Below, in pieces: positions 31,968-32,354 of a stretch of 32,354 nt of DNA. Source of the DNA: Myxococcales bacterium (GTDB lineage: Bacteria > Myxococcota_A > UBA9160 > SMWR01); assembly GCA_013215615.1 (NCBI GenBank), contig JABSQX010000029.1, positions 1 through 32,354 of the forward strand, given 5' to 3'. Position numbers and translations under genes: made by a program. The notes below the pieces were generated by a model. It was not told the DNA's origin. It did not search any database and was given only the letters and a program-made list of their open reading frames with translations. Position 1 is the first letter of the stretch. Each line of letters opens with the position of its first letter.

Positions 31968-32354
31968 CTAGTCGGCGCCCAGCCGCAAGCCGGCCTGTCG
32001 GAGCAGGGAACGGCGCTGGGCGCGCGGCCCGTCGGCCTCGGGGCTCGCATCCACCGCGTCGGAGAGGGTTTCGAGCGCGTCGTACCAGAGCCCCGCGGCC
32101 GCGTAAGCCTGCGCGCTCGGGTAGCCGGCTTCCGGCTGGGCAACCCGCTGGATGTAGCCGGTGGCGACCACGTCGGCGGAACGGTGCTGAATGTCCGGCA
32201 CCAAGGAGATGGACCACTGGTAGGTGATCTCCGAATCGAGCTCGATGGAGTGGTCGGCGAGCAGGACGCGCTGGATGCCGGCCTTCGCGGGGGGAGCGAG
32301 TTCGACCTCGACGAGAGGGAGGCCCTCCTCTTCTTCTACCAGCGTGAAGAAGAG
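31968..32354 (-). CDS. DUF928-like protein, C-terminal part (partial)
   Basis: 128 codons read in from the right edge without a stop and end at 31968. The segment resembles the C-terminal half of DUF928 proteins: a beta-sandwich strand, VLLADHSIELDSEITYQWSIS, then SADVVATGYIQRV and a helical tail (LWYDALETLSDAVD). DUF928 is of unknown function and common in cyanobacteria, usually exported; the N-terminus is missing here, so export cannot be judged. A GTG at 32204 would give a 78-residue protein, but the open frame and the domain match continue upstream of it. It converges on the sulfatase 32 bases away. Confidence 0.7.
   Translation of the reverse strand, partial: LFFTLVEEEEGLPLVEVELAPPAKAGIQRVLLADHSIELDSEITYQWSISLVPDIQHRSADVVATGYIQRVAQPEAGYPSAQAYAAAGLWYDALETLSDAVDASPEADGPRAQRRSLLRQAGLRLGAD

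Noticed and set aside
30214-32217. 667-codon frame opposite the sulfatase
   Set aside because: No motif; it also runs across the convergent gap and the DUF928-like gene in a different frame.
1-32354. CRISPR arrays, tRNA or rRNA genes, insertion sequences, phage or attachment sites
   Set aside because: I saw no regularly spaced repeats, no conserved RNA sequence, no transposase or integrase motifs and no long flanking repeats.

Overview
This is a gene-dense, high-GC window of about 32 kb that reads as bacterial chromosome. I count 28 protein genes, one of them cut by the right edge. I see no rRNA, tRNA, CRISPR array, transposase, integrase or replication origin. No gap between genes exceeds about 280 bases. 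The high GC opens long false reading frames opposite almost every gene. The content points to a lipid-degrading bacterium: repeated acyl-CoA dehydrogenases, SCP2-type thiolase, MaoC hydratases, alpha-methylacyl-CoA racemase, an F420-type LLM oxidoreductase and sulfotransferase resemble actinobacterial and Myxococcota/Binatota-like genomes. HspQ and the FumA-type fumarase favour a proteobacterial or former 'deltaproteobacterial' lineage. This placement is inference.

Layout. 283-4412 (+): a two-subunit acyl-CoA dehydrogenase and a D-aminoacylase-like amidohydrolase. 4428-10199 (-), transcribed right to left: isochorismatase-fold protein, hspQ, then a tight set of HMG-CoA-synthase-like/DUF35 fusion, SCP2-type thiolase, sulfotransferase and LLM oxidoreductase. 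10324-11979 (+): class I fumarase. 12018-12848 (-): SDR. 12943-17739 (+): an IpdC-like flavoprotein, NUDT19-like Nudix hydrolase, second SDR, MFS transporter and crotonase. 17800-19182 (-): kinase-like phosphotransferase. 19353-20528 (+): another acyl-CoA dehydrogenase. 20581-23991 (+): a three-gene glycan-like island (FkbM methyltransferase, GT4 glycosyltransferase, unknown propeller-like protein). 24134-24487 (+): small carboxymuconolactone decarboxylase-family protein. 24527-25408 (-): BKACE/DUF849 enzyme. 25543-30132 (+): acyl-CoA dehydrogenase, alpha-methylacyl-CoA racemase, two MaoC-type hydratase halves and a second, non-catalytic-type acyl-CoA dehydrogenase. 30226-31935 (+): exported sulfatase. 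31968-32354 (-): C-terminal part of a DUF928-like protein.

Working together. Most genes fit beta-oxidation and ring-opening of bulky branched or polycyclic acyl-CoA esters. The 25543-30132 block resembles the split acyl-CoA dehydrogenase plus split hydratase logic of the mycobacterial igr (cholesterol side-chain) operon, with a racemase built in. The thiolase plus DUF35 fusion could supply the C-C cleaving step, and the IpdC-like protein resembles a steroid C/D-ring enzyme. The actual substrate (sterol, hopanoid, isoprenoid or sulfated lipid) cannot be read from the sequence. Several proteins keep their fold but have altered catalytic residues: the HMG-CoA-synthase-like domain, isochorismatase-fold protein, phosphotransferase, one MaoC half and two acyl-CoA dehydrogenases.
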